Of a stretch of DNA of 64,000 bases, positions 48,772 through 60,600 are shown piece by piece (position 1 is the first letter of the stretch; every line of letters starts with the position of its first letter). The stretch is taken from the NCBI GenBank assembly GCA_008694505.1, contig VZDJ01007755.1, positions 7,816,399 through 7,880,398 of the forward strand, in the 5' to 3' direction. A program made the translations under genes and the position numbers. This DNA comes from Cyanoderma ruficeps (taxonomy: Eukaryota > Chordata > Aves > Passeriformes > Timaliidae). A model generated the notes under the pieces. That model searched no databases, had not been told where the DNA came from, and worked only from the letters and a program-made list of their open reading frames with translations.

Positions 48772-51700
48772 TTTTCTTTTTTTTTTTTTTTTTGGTGTGT
48801 TCGTTTGTTTGTTTATTTTTTGGTTTTAAGAGCACGACAGTTTTCCTGTTTTGTTTTGGACTCCTGCCAACCGAATCTGCAGTTTTTCTCTCATTTGTTC
48901 TGCTAATTCAACAATACCCAGTAGGTGGCCTCAGTGTATAATCTATTTCTTTACTCTTCTTTCAGTGATCCTGCCTTCCTTTTTTCATTGCAACAATTTT
49001 ATCTTAGTTGGAATCTCCTGTGTTTATCCCTTATTTTCCTCAGGGCTTAGAGAAAAATTTTCTTTAGAGAATATGAGTATTATCCAGGTCCTGACAGACA
49101 TGTGGGTTGAGAAATACAACAATTCTTAGAGTCTTCAGCTCTGGATCTTTCAAAGAACTTCTGCCGAGTCTTGTGGTTCTCCACCTCCAGAACATAATCG
49201 ACTTCTGGGAATCAGTCAGCCCCAGCTATGAACAAGGGTATCACCTACATATGTCATCCTATGGGAATGCCCTTTCAGATAAAGAAAGGGAAGTTCTTTT
49301 GATACAAAAAGTGTGAAATGAATTCTTGACCTAATCAAATATCTTAACTATTTATTGCATTTAAGAATTTAAGACATATTGAAATTCATGTATTTACCCT
49401 TTGTCACCAAATAGCAAACACTGAGCTCTGTCAGTGGGGTTACTTCTATAATATCTTGCTTTGACAAGTTTCTGTATTCAGTCTGCATTGTTAAACATCA
49501 TGTAATACATACTGCAGACAAGACCAGTTGACATTTTCACTGGAACTTCCTACACTGAAAGAAGTGCTCATGCCTTTGTGAAAAATATTTATCAATTAAG
49601 TAGATTTGTCTACAATGGAGTCCCCAAATTTTCTGACCTGACTTTTGTAGATAATTGATGTGTAAACTCAGTCCTTGACAATTGCCCGTAAGCTAGTAAG
49701 ACAGACAGTCTTATAGTTTCCTTACCATAATGAGGCCTGAAACCAATTTGGCGGGGATCAAGGAAATATGAAGCCTCCAAATATTTCCAGAATTGCCTCA
49801 CTATAAATTTTTTTCAAAAATGCAGATTGAAATGTCCTACAAGAGATGTGCCTGTCTGCATCGAGAAGGAGATATTTTTAGATTTGTGTTAAGAGCTTCC
49901 AAAGGAGAAGTTGATGTCTGGTCCTATCATACCCTAACACCATTTCCAGCTAAGCTTGTGACCTTTGTTGCCCAACAATGTGACTCCAGCAGTATCCACA
50001 CTTAAGGCTTTATTCACATGGAGCACTAAGGAAAATATCTGGTCAAGACAAATAACCAGACGATGTACGTAAGCAAGGCTTTATCACATTTTCATTTAGA
50101 AGATGGGCAGTTTAGTGCAACAGCATATGTGCAGTGATTTATTTAATTTTAACATTCCAAAGTGTCCTAGTGCAGGGAAGCCCTGAAAAAACAACATTAC
50201 ACAAAATGAAAACTTGGGTTTGCATTTGTTCCCTCCATAGCCTGCTCTGCTACCATGGAGACAGACAGCTCTGTCACATCTAGTAATCTCATCTTCAAAG
50301 AAACAAAAACATTCTTGGTGAAAGAGCCTGCAAAGCTGTATTATTGGTCCTAAATGTGATCTTGCACCCTTCACTGAAATCCCACTTCATCACAAAAGAA
50401 AACAGAACTATTCTCTGCCACCCTTGTTTTCTTCTCATCTCTTTCTCTCAGCTGTAATCAGAACTCCCAAATTATTCCATGGGCAGCACTAGTAATGGGA
50501 TCTGCACAACACCCTACATGTCCCCAGCGACAGCATCACAGCACCCCTGGTCCACTCTCTCATATCCCTTCCTAATCCTTCCAATTCTTCCCCATGAAGG
50601 CAGGACCCTGCCACACCTTCAGTCAGCCCTTGCATGCCTAGCTGAGGCTATTTGGTTCACACCCTTGATGTCTCCTCTCCACACAGTTCGGTCTCCTCTC
50701 CATGGCTCCTGCCGGTTTGGCTGGGGACTAAGAGCACCCTGTTCAGACAGCACTGGAGGACTGGCCAAGCGTTGGCTGCCTCTGAGCAGGCAATGACTCA
50801 ATTCTTCCTACATTTCTCTCAGTTCAACTCTCTTCTCTCTTACAACTCTTCACAAAAAGCATGGAAATGTAACTTCTATGCCATTCTGCCAAATGTTCCT
50901 CATGATATCACTGGCAGAGACGTCTTGGTTAGTCATGTGCCATTGTGGTCAGAAACGAGGCTCATGAGACGAGCGTCCTGGGGTCTCAACACATACTAAA
51001 AACCAAGTTTCACCCTGCTCCCTACGAAGGAACTTGACCTCACTCCGCGTTTCTTTGTCTATTAACAGAAACATGAAAGAGCCTATTTAAACTAAAATTC
51101 AGAAAGGTGTTGGGAGTTTAACACAATGGTTGTACATTGGCATACTGCTGTTTTTAGCACAGAGTAGGTCTTGTAGCTCTCAAGAACATACTGAAATAAA
51201 GAAATTAAAACTACATTCAAGTGCTTGGGGGTAATTGTAGTTTGGGGGTATATTCTGAATACCAAACATAATTTTGAAGGAACTCCAACTATTTTTAAGG
51301 AGAAAAGTGACACATGGAAGTTATTTTCATCTTAGCTGGAGAGACATCGAAGGAAATGCAAATTTAACCCTCAGACTGGGAAGGGCAAAACTGCAGCACA
51401 TTCCACTTTCATGAGATTTAAATAAATCTCTTCACTACAGACAAATAAAGCTCTTACAAGCAAAGCGCAGATCTCAGCTCTGCTCCTTCCAGAAACTGCT
51501 GCCAGAAAACCTTGACCTCTTATTTCTTTTAACCATGTGGTTATACACGATTTGGGTGACTATAGCAATCACAAGCTCTTTGTTAACGTAGCAGTGCTGT
51601 GCATAAACTACTGAGCAGTCGATGACCTGGGCTCATCTCCACCCAAGGCACTGATCTATCCTGATCAACACAGAGATTTAACTGCTACAATGCATTCACT

Positions 51701-52754
51701 ATTTCAATCAGATTTTGGTGGACATTCACTAGGCTGAACATAAGAAGAGTCTCACCCTTTCCTTTTCAAAGAAAAATAATGAAGCTAATCTCACCATTAT
51801 AAAGAGGTGCCTCCAGGCACATCAGATAGCTCAGGTAACTCCTGAATCAGGTAACTCTGAACTCAGAACTCCTGAATCTCAAACTAAACTTACACTTATG
51901 GTATGTCCAGCAACAGAAAATGTGAGATGGAAAACACCGGCTTTTTACATACTTGCATTGCCACCCACAAGACTTCAAGAGGAATTAAAGAGGGTGAGCT
52001 TGGAATGCTGTCTGGCACAAAGCTAGTGTCTTTGGGGGAAAAGTGAGAAGGTAAGTGGAAAGGAGAATGATGTCCCCAATATGCTGCAGGGATTCAGCAG
52101 TTAAACCAAAGTTTTTGTTTCTCTCACTGACCCCAACATATTTTAGCTATTTTGAAGTATGAGCATTTAGCCCTCTTCTCCTATAGAGTGGTGTACAGAA
52201 AGAGGAAGGCTAAGAATAGGATCATACACCAACCATGCATCGTATTCATTGTCACACTGACTTTTGAAGATAAGCAATAGGAGTTAACATACATGCCAAA
52301 ATCACTTAAATTCTACTCTCTTTTAGCATCTGTAGTTTAATTAACATTTGTATATTTTGGCTGTGAAGATATTGTTCTAGAATTGAGGCTCTGGTACTCT
52401 GATAGTCCATCTCATTGCTAAATCTAAGCACATATCTACATGAGACATATTAAACCAAGCATCCTGCACAGCTGTGCATTCGAACTTTTAGTCTTGTGGC
52501 CAGAATTGACCCTGTTAAATTTTATAAACTCTTTATTTTGTTCTCAGCCACACCAACCCTTACACAAAATTATCCTTTCATAGGCCTACCATGCAGCCCC
52601 TACAACACATATGGACCCCTGTACATAAGCATCCCTGACAAGAACACAGGAATTCACCACTGATACAGGGTATAAAACTTGGCTCTGGCCATTCTGGATC
52701 ACTTAGGGAATCTTGGGAATCTCTCGTTTTCTTTTGCTCATATAAATGGGGTGG
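48772..52754. other. No host gene recognised
   Basis: Starts with the T-rich tract after the gap. Overlapping plus ORFs at 50479-50796 and 50652-50999 (up to 115 codons) lie in a GC-richer patch with no recognisable family. The only assignable item is the reverse-transcriptase scrap at 49610-49801. Confidence 0.4.
49610..49801 (-). mobile_element. Old non-LTR reverse transcriptase fragment
   Basis: A minus-strand frame reads FLDPRQIGFRPHYGKETI, resembling the conserved block '..LDP.Q.GFRP..GTETAL' in the fingers region of many non-LTR (LINE) reverse transcriptases. The expected 'DLS.AFDTV' block downstream is not seen, so this is a short remnant. It is not CR1 from the same subfamily as the copy at 4.6 kb. 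Confidence 0.5.
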
Positions 52755-53225
52755 ATCATAGAATCATAAAATAGTTTGGGTTGGAAGGGGCTTTTAAAAG
52801 TCACCTAGTCCAACTCCCCTGCAATGAACAGGGACATCTTCAGCTAGGTCAGGTTCTCAGATCCCCATCCTACCTGAATGTTTCCAGGGACTGGGCATCC
52901 ACCACCTCTCTGGGCAACCTGTTTCAGTGTTTCCTCATCGTAAAAATTTTCTTCCTTATATCTACTCTCAATGTACCCTCCTTCAGTTTAAAATTTTTGC
53001 ACCTCTTTCTATCATAACAGGTCCTGCTAAGAAGTTTGTCCCCATCTATTTTACAAGTAAAAAAATCTATTTTAAGTATTCAAAGTCTGCAGTAAGGTCT
53101 CCCTGGAACCTTCTCTTCTCCAGGTTGAACAACACAAACTCTCTCAGCCTTTACTCATAGGAGAGGTGTTCCCTCCTTCTAATCAACTTTGTGATCATCT
53201 ATTGGAGAGGGTCCAGAAGAGAGCC
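52755..53225 (-). mobile_element. CR1 LINE 3' fragment, minus orientation
   Basis: Begins with the complement of the CR1 tail (ATCATAGAATCATAAAATAG, then TTTGGGTTGGAAGGGGC) and continues through CACCTAGTCCAACTCCCCTG, ACCACCTCTCTGGGCAACCTG and TTTTCTTCCTTATATCTACT. The next matching block is TTCTCTTCTCCAGGTTGAAC. About 470 bases of a CR1 3' end are present. The plus ORFs at 52781-53160 lie entirely inside it and are not genes. Confidence 0.95.
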
Positions 53226-54844
53226 TTCATCCCCCACCCTGTACTGAAGGATGAATCATCTCATGTCTAATTAACAGCTTTCTCAAGCTGTTCCAGCTAA
53301 TCCCCTAACCCCTCAATTCAGCATCATCTAAAGATGGGGACAGCATCAGGCAACTCCAACTGATTATCACCTGTTCAATGAGGAAGAGCTAAGGTTAGAT
53401 GAGCATGTGCCTTGATCCATACTCTGGTTTTCAAGGATCAGAATGTTATTGAACAGCACATCCTAAAAGAGCATGAGACATTACAAAATAATTTTGACAA
53501 TGTGGTAATATCTTTTTCTGTGGTGAAACCTGCAGGACTATTGAACTAATGGCCAAGCTTTTTAAATCACAAGGACAGCTACTTCTTCCTCACCCTTCTG
53601 TATGCAATCCTCTCTTCTGTCATGTGACCATCAGCTTCAGAAAAATTAAGACATCTCTCATGAGTCTTTGATGCAGTGTTGGCCCTGTTTTTCTGGTTTA
53701 AGTGATGGATGATGTTATAATGAGAAGCAAACTTAGTCATAAGCCTAACAAGCTTGCATTTTACCTATGCAAACTATTCTGTAGAGTATCAACAAGGTAT
53801 ATTTTCTTTCCATAAAAAGAAATATGATTATGATTATTTATGATTTTTTTAAAAATTAAACTGATGCAGAATAGTGAAAAATAGCATCCTGCAAAGATGG
53901 TGTTCATTTTAGTTTTGACCTGAAATTGTGCTTTTAAGTGCTGCAAAACAGACAAAGCAAAACTCAAACAGACATAGACAAATTTGAGAAGTTCATGAGG
54001 TTCATACTGATGATACAAAATTATCTTATCTGTATGAAGCAACATACTGACTGTTTAAAATGCATGGTGCCCTTTTGACTTCTTTCTGTAGTGAGCTCCA
54101 GTTCATATTCTACTTTTGAGCCTTCTTATCTCTGATATCCATTCAACTCCAGGTCTTTCATGCCTTGAGAAATGGTCATAAACAACTGGAACTGTAGTGA
54201 GGTTAGGTAAGACTAACATGGCAGGATGACAATCGTTCCTGCTCCATTCCACATGCACGTAATTGCTCAAATATGAAAGCCCAGAACTTCCTTATTACAG
54301 TTGTCCTATTTTTCTTGGTAATAAATTAAGGTGTCATTTTATTATGTATCAAATATCTTGGTGTGTTCCTTTTACTGTGGTTGCTACAGGTCCTAAACAA
54401 ATGAAGGAATGCATCATAACATCTTCACAGGAGCTGACAGGAAACACGAGAAGAAGTTCACAGGATACAGTGATAAAGAAGAAACAGGAGACACAAAATT
54501 AAGGTAGAAATTTGCTTCAAGGACTTTCTACAAAGGGACACCAGCGAAAAGAAGATTAGAATATCTTCCACTGGAAGGACTGATTAGTGTGGGCATTAGA
54601 TCTGAGACTAGGCACCACTGGTTTGAACTCAGCTATTCAGGACAGTCAACTGTTGGCTTAACTGTTGAAGGAGTTGCATGCCCTCCATTGCATACATTTT
54701 TCACTTAAGATTTCATGGTCATAGAGACTTAGCAGTAATATCAAAATTACATACAGAGGAAATTTCTCTACACTAGCATAAATATATCTGCTTTAAAATG
54801 AGATTGTTTTGTGAATCATATTAACCTATTAAACCTGGAACCTC
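53226..54844. other. No gene recognised
   Basis: AT-rich interval between the CR1 copy and the LTR. No exon with good splice sites is seen. Confidence 0.5.
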
Positions 54845-55267
54845 TGTACTGGACCAACTATTGACGATTGAGGAGAGACGGGAAGACTGATTCAGTGATC
54901 AGAATTCGATTTTACTCCGGTTCTCCAAAAGCTTATATACCATTTCAGGAAGGTTAATAATTTTCACTACAATAATAAGTTAAAAGATCATACAAACAAC
55001 TTATGTATTTTACAACACCTTTCTCAAAGAGGGTTGATTGAATCTCTCCTCGTAAACAGGTTTAATCCCATCTTCTGTAACCTCAGAGCTCTGTTTGTTC
55101 CTTCCAGGGCATCCTGGCTATCAAACCAGTCATGCTAATTAAGTCTGTCTTACTCTGTCTTGTGTATTCCCACAGACAAACCTTTGTACATGCAATAGTC
55201 CAGTAATTTCCAGAAACATCTAATGGCCATCACCTCTTCAAACATCCACTATGTCTGAATTATGACA
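54845..55267 (-). mobile_element. Probable solo LTR of an endogenous retrovirus, minus orientation
   Basis: The 423-base block begins TGTACTGG and ends TTATGACA on the plus strand, so on the minus strand it starts TGTCATAA and ends CCAGTACA, the TG...CA form of LTR ends. On the minus strand a TATA box (GGTATATAAGC) lies about 110 bases before the 3' end, followed by a short GC-richer part, as in an LTR promoter and R/U5. No primer-binding site or gag/pol/env sequence adjoins it, so it is a solo LTR. Flanking CTC on both sides may be a short target-site duplication but is too short to be sure. Confidence 0.65.
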
Positions 55268-57085
55268 CTCGGGAGGTAATTTATTTTTAAATTATAGGGC
55301 CATCAGGAAATAATATTGAGTATTCCGAAATCTTCTATGAAGCATGGTAAATAATTCAGAGGAAAAATTAGAAAGATGATCTAGTTTCAAAGTGGTTACA
55401 GTTCAATTTTCCACATGCAAAGCAAGTCTGCCAAACATGAAGGAAGTTTACAGGAAAGTATATGAAATAAACCCCAGTGGCTTTCATTTTCGATCACACC
55501 TTACCACTGTGATGGCAGGATAAATATCTGGCAGACAAAGAAACGCATGTCTCTTTCTGTAAAAGAAACAAAACCAACCAACCAACCAAACACTCAAACA
55601 AAACCAGCAAGCCACTGAGTGAATTGTTCTTGAGCACTTTGCTTCCAAACCAAATTTCATTCACAATTCATTGCATGAAGAAACAGTTCTATGGTAGTTA
55701 GATACAGCAAAAACAGAATTTATTAAGAGGTGGGCAACAAACACCAGCAAATTGTGGAGACACACCTAAATATTTGAACATTCAGCAAGATCTAGAAAGT
55801 ATTTAAGTCAAACATTATTTGCATGGGTTTGTAAAAGAGTTCTGCCTGTAGCCAAGATACTACCATAATTTCTTGTGAAACTTTGCACTTTACAGTATTC
55901 TTCTAGTAAGTTACAACGGGTAACTTAGATCATAGGTGGTATTATTCAGGCCAGCACCTTCCCAGGGCAAAGGAAAAGAAGTCAAGGAGCACGGGTGCCA
56001 GTGTAAAACTGCTGCTCCCCACTAGCTCCATTTCTGGCCCATGCAGCAGAAACTCAGACTGCTTTGACTACTGTTGTTTCACCTCAGAGATGAGGCTTCT
56101 TCGAGGCAGCAGCTGGCGTGTGCATCAGAGCTTCTCCTGTCCCTGCTTTCCAGACCTAACACAAAATGAAGAATGAAAGAGACCCATGGGTCATTAACAA
56201 TGCATTCTCCATTCTTATATCCTTGATGCACAAGAGGTTGTCTGGCTTTGCTGTATGGGGAACTGATCTGCTAGCAGCCTCTCATAATCTTCTACACACT
56301 TCTGTGTCCTGATAAATCAAGTGTCTGGGCAACTTCCTCTTGTGGAAAGTCTTTCCTTAGATTTCTGAGGTCAATGAGGAATGACTGAAACATAGACACT
56401 ATTTAGATGTTGCAACTTGTGAGTAAAGGATTGATTTTTAAGAATTAAAGAGATGAAATAAAAACGAAATTGAAGAGAATAGTTAAGGGTGGAAAGAATA
56501 AAACAGTAGTCAGCCGGCTAAGTGGGAAGTACTGTAGAGTTTTAGGAGTGTTAAAGTTAGTAAGGCACAAAAAGGGAGAAGAGCTAAGAATCTGGCCATA
56601 AAAAGGTGTGTCTATGATGTACATCCAAATGTCAGAGGTGATACTTGGGAGACTGATAGGACTACAATGTAGTAGTAAATATGGGTTGGCTAAGGTCTTC
56701 CTCTGGTGGAATTAGATAGGATTCTCCATAAGGAGAGACTGTGATCTGTTTCTGATCCCAAAAGAATTGAGGAGAGCACACCACCACCAAACGAAAAGGC
56801 TGGGGGGAAGACAACAAGAAGCCAGTAATTGTGGATGACTTGAGCTTTTAGCATCACAGACATGCAGAAAAGAGATTCCAGAGCTGGTGACATGGAGAAG
56901 CAGGTCTGGTTGAAACACAGCCTGTAACACTGAAACCTGGCACAGCTACAACATCAGCAGAGGGTAGGTAGAACGCCACTCGCATCGAAGTGCCAAGGTG
57001 TGTTTCCCACACATGGAAACATCATCACAGAGGCACACCTAAGCTCGAGGTTCAGAGAAAACATTTCGGGACCCACGCTGCTGTA
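55268..57085. other. No gene recognised
   Basis: AT-rich DNA with a short CCAA repeat at 55572-55590. The minus ORFs near 56690-56930 overlap in two frames and have no support. Confidence 0.5.
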
Positions 57086-57660
57086 TCAGGTGCCTAATTG
57101 CTCTATCAGCCCTCGTTGCTCAAGTGCGACCATTGCGGCAATAGGACCCGCCGCTCGCCCGTCCGATCCGGCAGGTGCCATTTTGTGGCACCACGGGCCC
57201 GAACTGCTCCCGCAGCCCCCGCGGGGCTCCCGCCCGCCGCCGCCCCCCACCCCAGGAGGCTGCGAGCAGGGGCACGGCGGGGACCCGCATTCCGCCCCGC
57301 GACCGCCGCCCCCGGGCCGCACGGGCGGCGCCTGCCACCGCCCCCGCCCCCGCCCGCACTACATTTCCCGGCAGCGCGGGGCGGAGCCCGGCTGGGGCTG
57401 CTGGGAGCGCCGGTGCCTCGCCTCCTGGCTTTCCGGAGCGTCAGGAAGAGAGGGGGTGTTTGGGGTTTTTTTTTATTGTAGGTGCACGCCGAAAGGGAAA
57501 AGCCCTGCAGCCTAAAAAAAAAACATCACCGCTTCCTCAGTTCCCAGTGGGGCCGGTAACGGCAGCGCCAGTCAGCGGGGGGCGAGGAAGGGAGTCCAGC
57601 CGGTTCTCAGGTGGTTCCACGGGGGAAGCGGTTCCTTCCTCTGCACGGCTGTGGCACTTC
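57086..57660. promoter_or_regulatory. CpG island promoter with ZNF143-type motif and GC boxes
   Basis: Strongly CpG-rich, with a run of GC boxes (CCGCCCCCGCCCCCGCC) at about 57337-57354. ACTACATTTCCCGGCAGCG at 57358-57376 is close to the ACTACAATTCCCAGCATGC element bound by ZNF143/THAP11 at housekeeping promoters. ORFs on both strands are composition artefacts. Conserved synteny puts the CHCHD7/PLAG1 bidirectional promoter on this side of SDR16C5, which makes it the first guess. No CHCHD7 or PLAG1 coding sequence was found to confirm it. Confidence 0.7.
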
Positions 57661-60600
57661 AGAGGTCGGGCTTTAAAATGATTTATTTAATCTATGGTTT
57701 CTATAATCACTTCGCAGGCATCCTGGAGACTAACAGCTGTTGGGGGATGGTGGTGGCTCTGGGCTTGGACTGTTTGTGGGTGTTCGTTCCAAATGCGATG
57801 TCACACCCTGTGAGGCTGTGGCTGTACACCACTGTACACCTCGCTAGGAAAGAACAGGAATGTGAGGTTGGCATCTGGGCCATCTCTTTGGCCGTGCCTT
57901 CCTGACCAATGTTTTGTTTCCCAGTGTTGTGCTAGATGTAAAAAGGCAGTCTATGAAGTTACATAAACATGCAAAACAAAGTTGTATCTGCCAATATTTG
58001 AGAGTACACACTATCAAATGCAGACAACGTGAAAATAAGAACAGAATCTTTAAAGCTCAGGTTTGGTTTTGGTTGTTTCTAACTGAAAACTGGTGCCCGA
58101 GCTGGCCTGTGCATTTTCTTTGCTCAGAAAGTTGATAGACAACTGTTTTTCTTCAAGAACTATAGGTGACTTGTCAATTAAAAAAAAAAAAAAATTGAGG
58201 TCTGTATTGGGCATGATGGAAAGCTTTTTCCCACCTTACTTACTGACCTTCCCTTCCTAATATATTTTTAAATCAAAGTTTTCAGATGTCTAGAAATTTT
58301 CCAATGGAGCTACATGTCCCCACATGGCATATTAAGCCCAGTGAGAAGAGGTTTACTTTTTTTAATTACTGTTGTTACATGTTGGGCATGATCCACAGAT
58401 AAAACAATCCGTGGATCACAGCTTAAAATGCAGCAGGTAGGCAGATGTACATTGTATACTAATTCAGTGTTACCTTCAATAACTAATAGTTCCTCTAATT
58501 GCACAGTATCAATGTTATGTGCCTATTCTCTAATGCCTACAAAGGCAGGTGAGATAAAACCCCAGGACTTTAATTATAGGTGCGTGACATGCTAACATGG
58601 ACAAACCTAAAAGATGCACCTTACATACAAAAGGTCTTTTTTCTAAGGGAAAGTTCACAGACATTATCCAGAGATCAAAAGGCATAAAAGAAACATTTCC
58701 TTAATTATTCAGAAGCTGCTGTAATGCACTAGAATTTCAATTATATTTTCTCCATTTATCCATCAGGAACGTTAAACACAAAACTGTTTTCTGTGGCTCA
58801 GGAAGTCCCTGACTGAATGTGTCCATGTGCACTGAAAGAGCACTTGTTTGCTTTCCCTGTTCTTACACTGTTTGCCTAAGTACGTGCTGCTGGCTGCATG
58901 AGGAGTAAAATACAAGGTTGAATAGATGTTTTAACTAACACAGTATGGCTGTTCTGCAATGAACAATGTCACTGCCAATGCTGTAGAGGTATCAGTCGTG
59001 TCAGATCAGCTGTGTAATTTAGCTTTCTGAAATGAGACACTTCTTCCTTTAAACTGCTGCTCTGAGCAATAAGACTATTCTGCAGTCACTTTGCAAAGTG
59101 TCTAATACTGCATACATATAAAAAAGACTGTTGAGTCTCTGAAATGGGACTTCTAGTAGGCACTCACTAAAAACACTAGGTTTTAATACATTTGTTCATG
59201 TGTATGTATTCATTTTATAATCAACCTGCATAAAATAATTGCAATTTTCACCATGAAAGTCAGTCTGATTTCCAGGACTAAGAGCATAGACGCAAAGCAG
59301 AGTTTCTTTTTTTTCTTTTATACCTTGAGGACCAGAGTCAGTTGTTATCACCTCCTGGTTTATTGGGAGAAGCTGAATAATCACTCAGTTCATCCACACC
59401 ATTTGAGATGTTGTTATATTCCTCTATCACACCTCTCACCTCCCAGTTCTTTCAAGCTGTTGAAATGTCTCTTAGACAAAAGCTATTGCAGTGTGACAGC
59501 CTGTTCACTCTTTGGCACACCTTCCAAGTTGTTCTAGATCTTTTCTGAAATGGGAGTAGAAAGCAGGCGAACTAGTTCTCACTTAGCATGGAATATGTGG
59601 GTGCATGATGGATTCATCGTGGTGTGATTATTACTTTGTATTTTCTTATCCTTTCTTCCATGAAAAACTACTATGTCACTTGGCGTGTTATTCTGATATA
59701 CTTCCCAATGCTTTCCAAACCCTTTTCCTTCTTCAGACACATTGTTTTGAGTTTAAAAAGCAAGCAATTTTCAGCCTGACAGATATTGAAACAAAATCCA
59801 CTGTAAAACTAGGTGGTGTTGCAGTTTTGTTTTCTCTAAGGGTAATTTTCAGGGAACAGGAAGGAGGCTGAGGAAGATCACGTTGGTGGAACTCTCCTTC
59901 AACCACAGGGAATTCAATGGGCAACAGGGAAGCATTTTAAAAATGGCTTTAGTTGGCTTTCAAGTTTTGGCAATCTGTTGCAGATTTCAAGTCTAGTACG
60001 GGAAAATATTTCAGAAATTCAGTGAGCAATAGTGAGAAATACTGACCTTCCAGAAAATGTAAGGAACTTACTTTATATTCAGATACATGAGAAGTGACAC
60101 TGTGAGTACTCAGATAATACGCTGCATTCAAATGGAACAAAAATGGGGAAAAAAAGTTCCGTCTCTGTAATAGGAGATGATTTCACAGGATTTCTATGGG
60201 TGAAGTTCCACACTTAGCAAGTGATGTCTTGGGGGAAAAAAATACCAAAATCAAAATCTCCTATAAATATTCAGTCACCTGTGAAAAAAAAGTTTTAATT
60301 TCTCCATTTCCAGTATAAAATACACTGAAAGAGAAAGGGCTACAAAAACAGTTTTTTCCTTAGGGTTAGCTGAGATTAAAGGCCTGCTGGACAGCTTTCC
60401 TTTCTTCACAAACTTCCCTTTTTTGTCACACTACTTTGTGCTGCTGTGGCATCACATGCATTGGCCTTTTGCCACCAACCAACATGATGCTCATTTTACT
60501 CCATCAACAGCCAGCTACAGGCATCCCAATCAGAGATAAAATGGGACAACAGTGAATTTCAAAATAAGAATCTTACATATAATACTCAAAGATACAACAG

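Noticed and set aside
50479..50999. Overlapping plus ORFs of 105 and 115 codons
   Set aside because: GC-richer patch, two frames open, no family and no splice support.
26281..57085. CHCHD7, expected on the minus strand by synteny
   Set aside because: I looked for the complement of its conserved DPDINPC and CX9C segments and found none; it may lie outside the window or be too split to see by eye.
57000..57681. ORFs up to 171 codons
   Set aside because: Same CpG-island artefact; no initiation context or splice partner.
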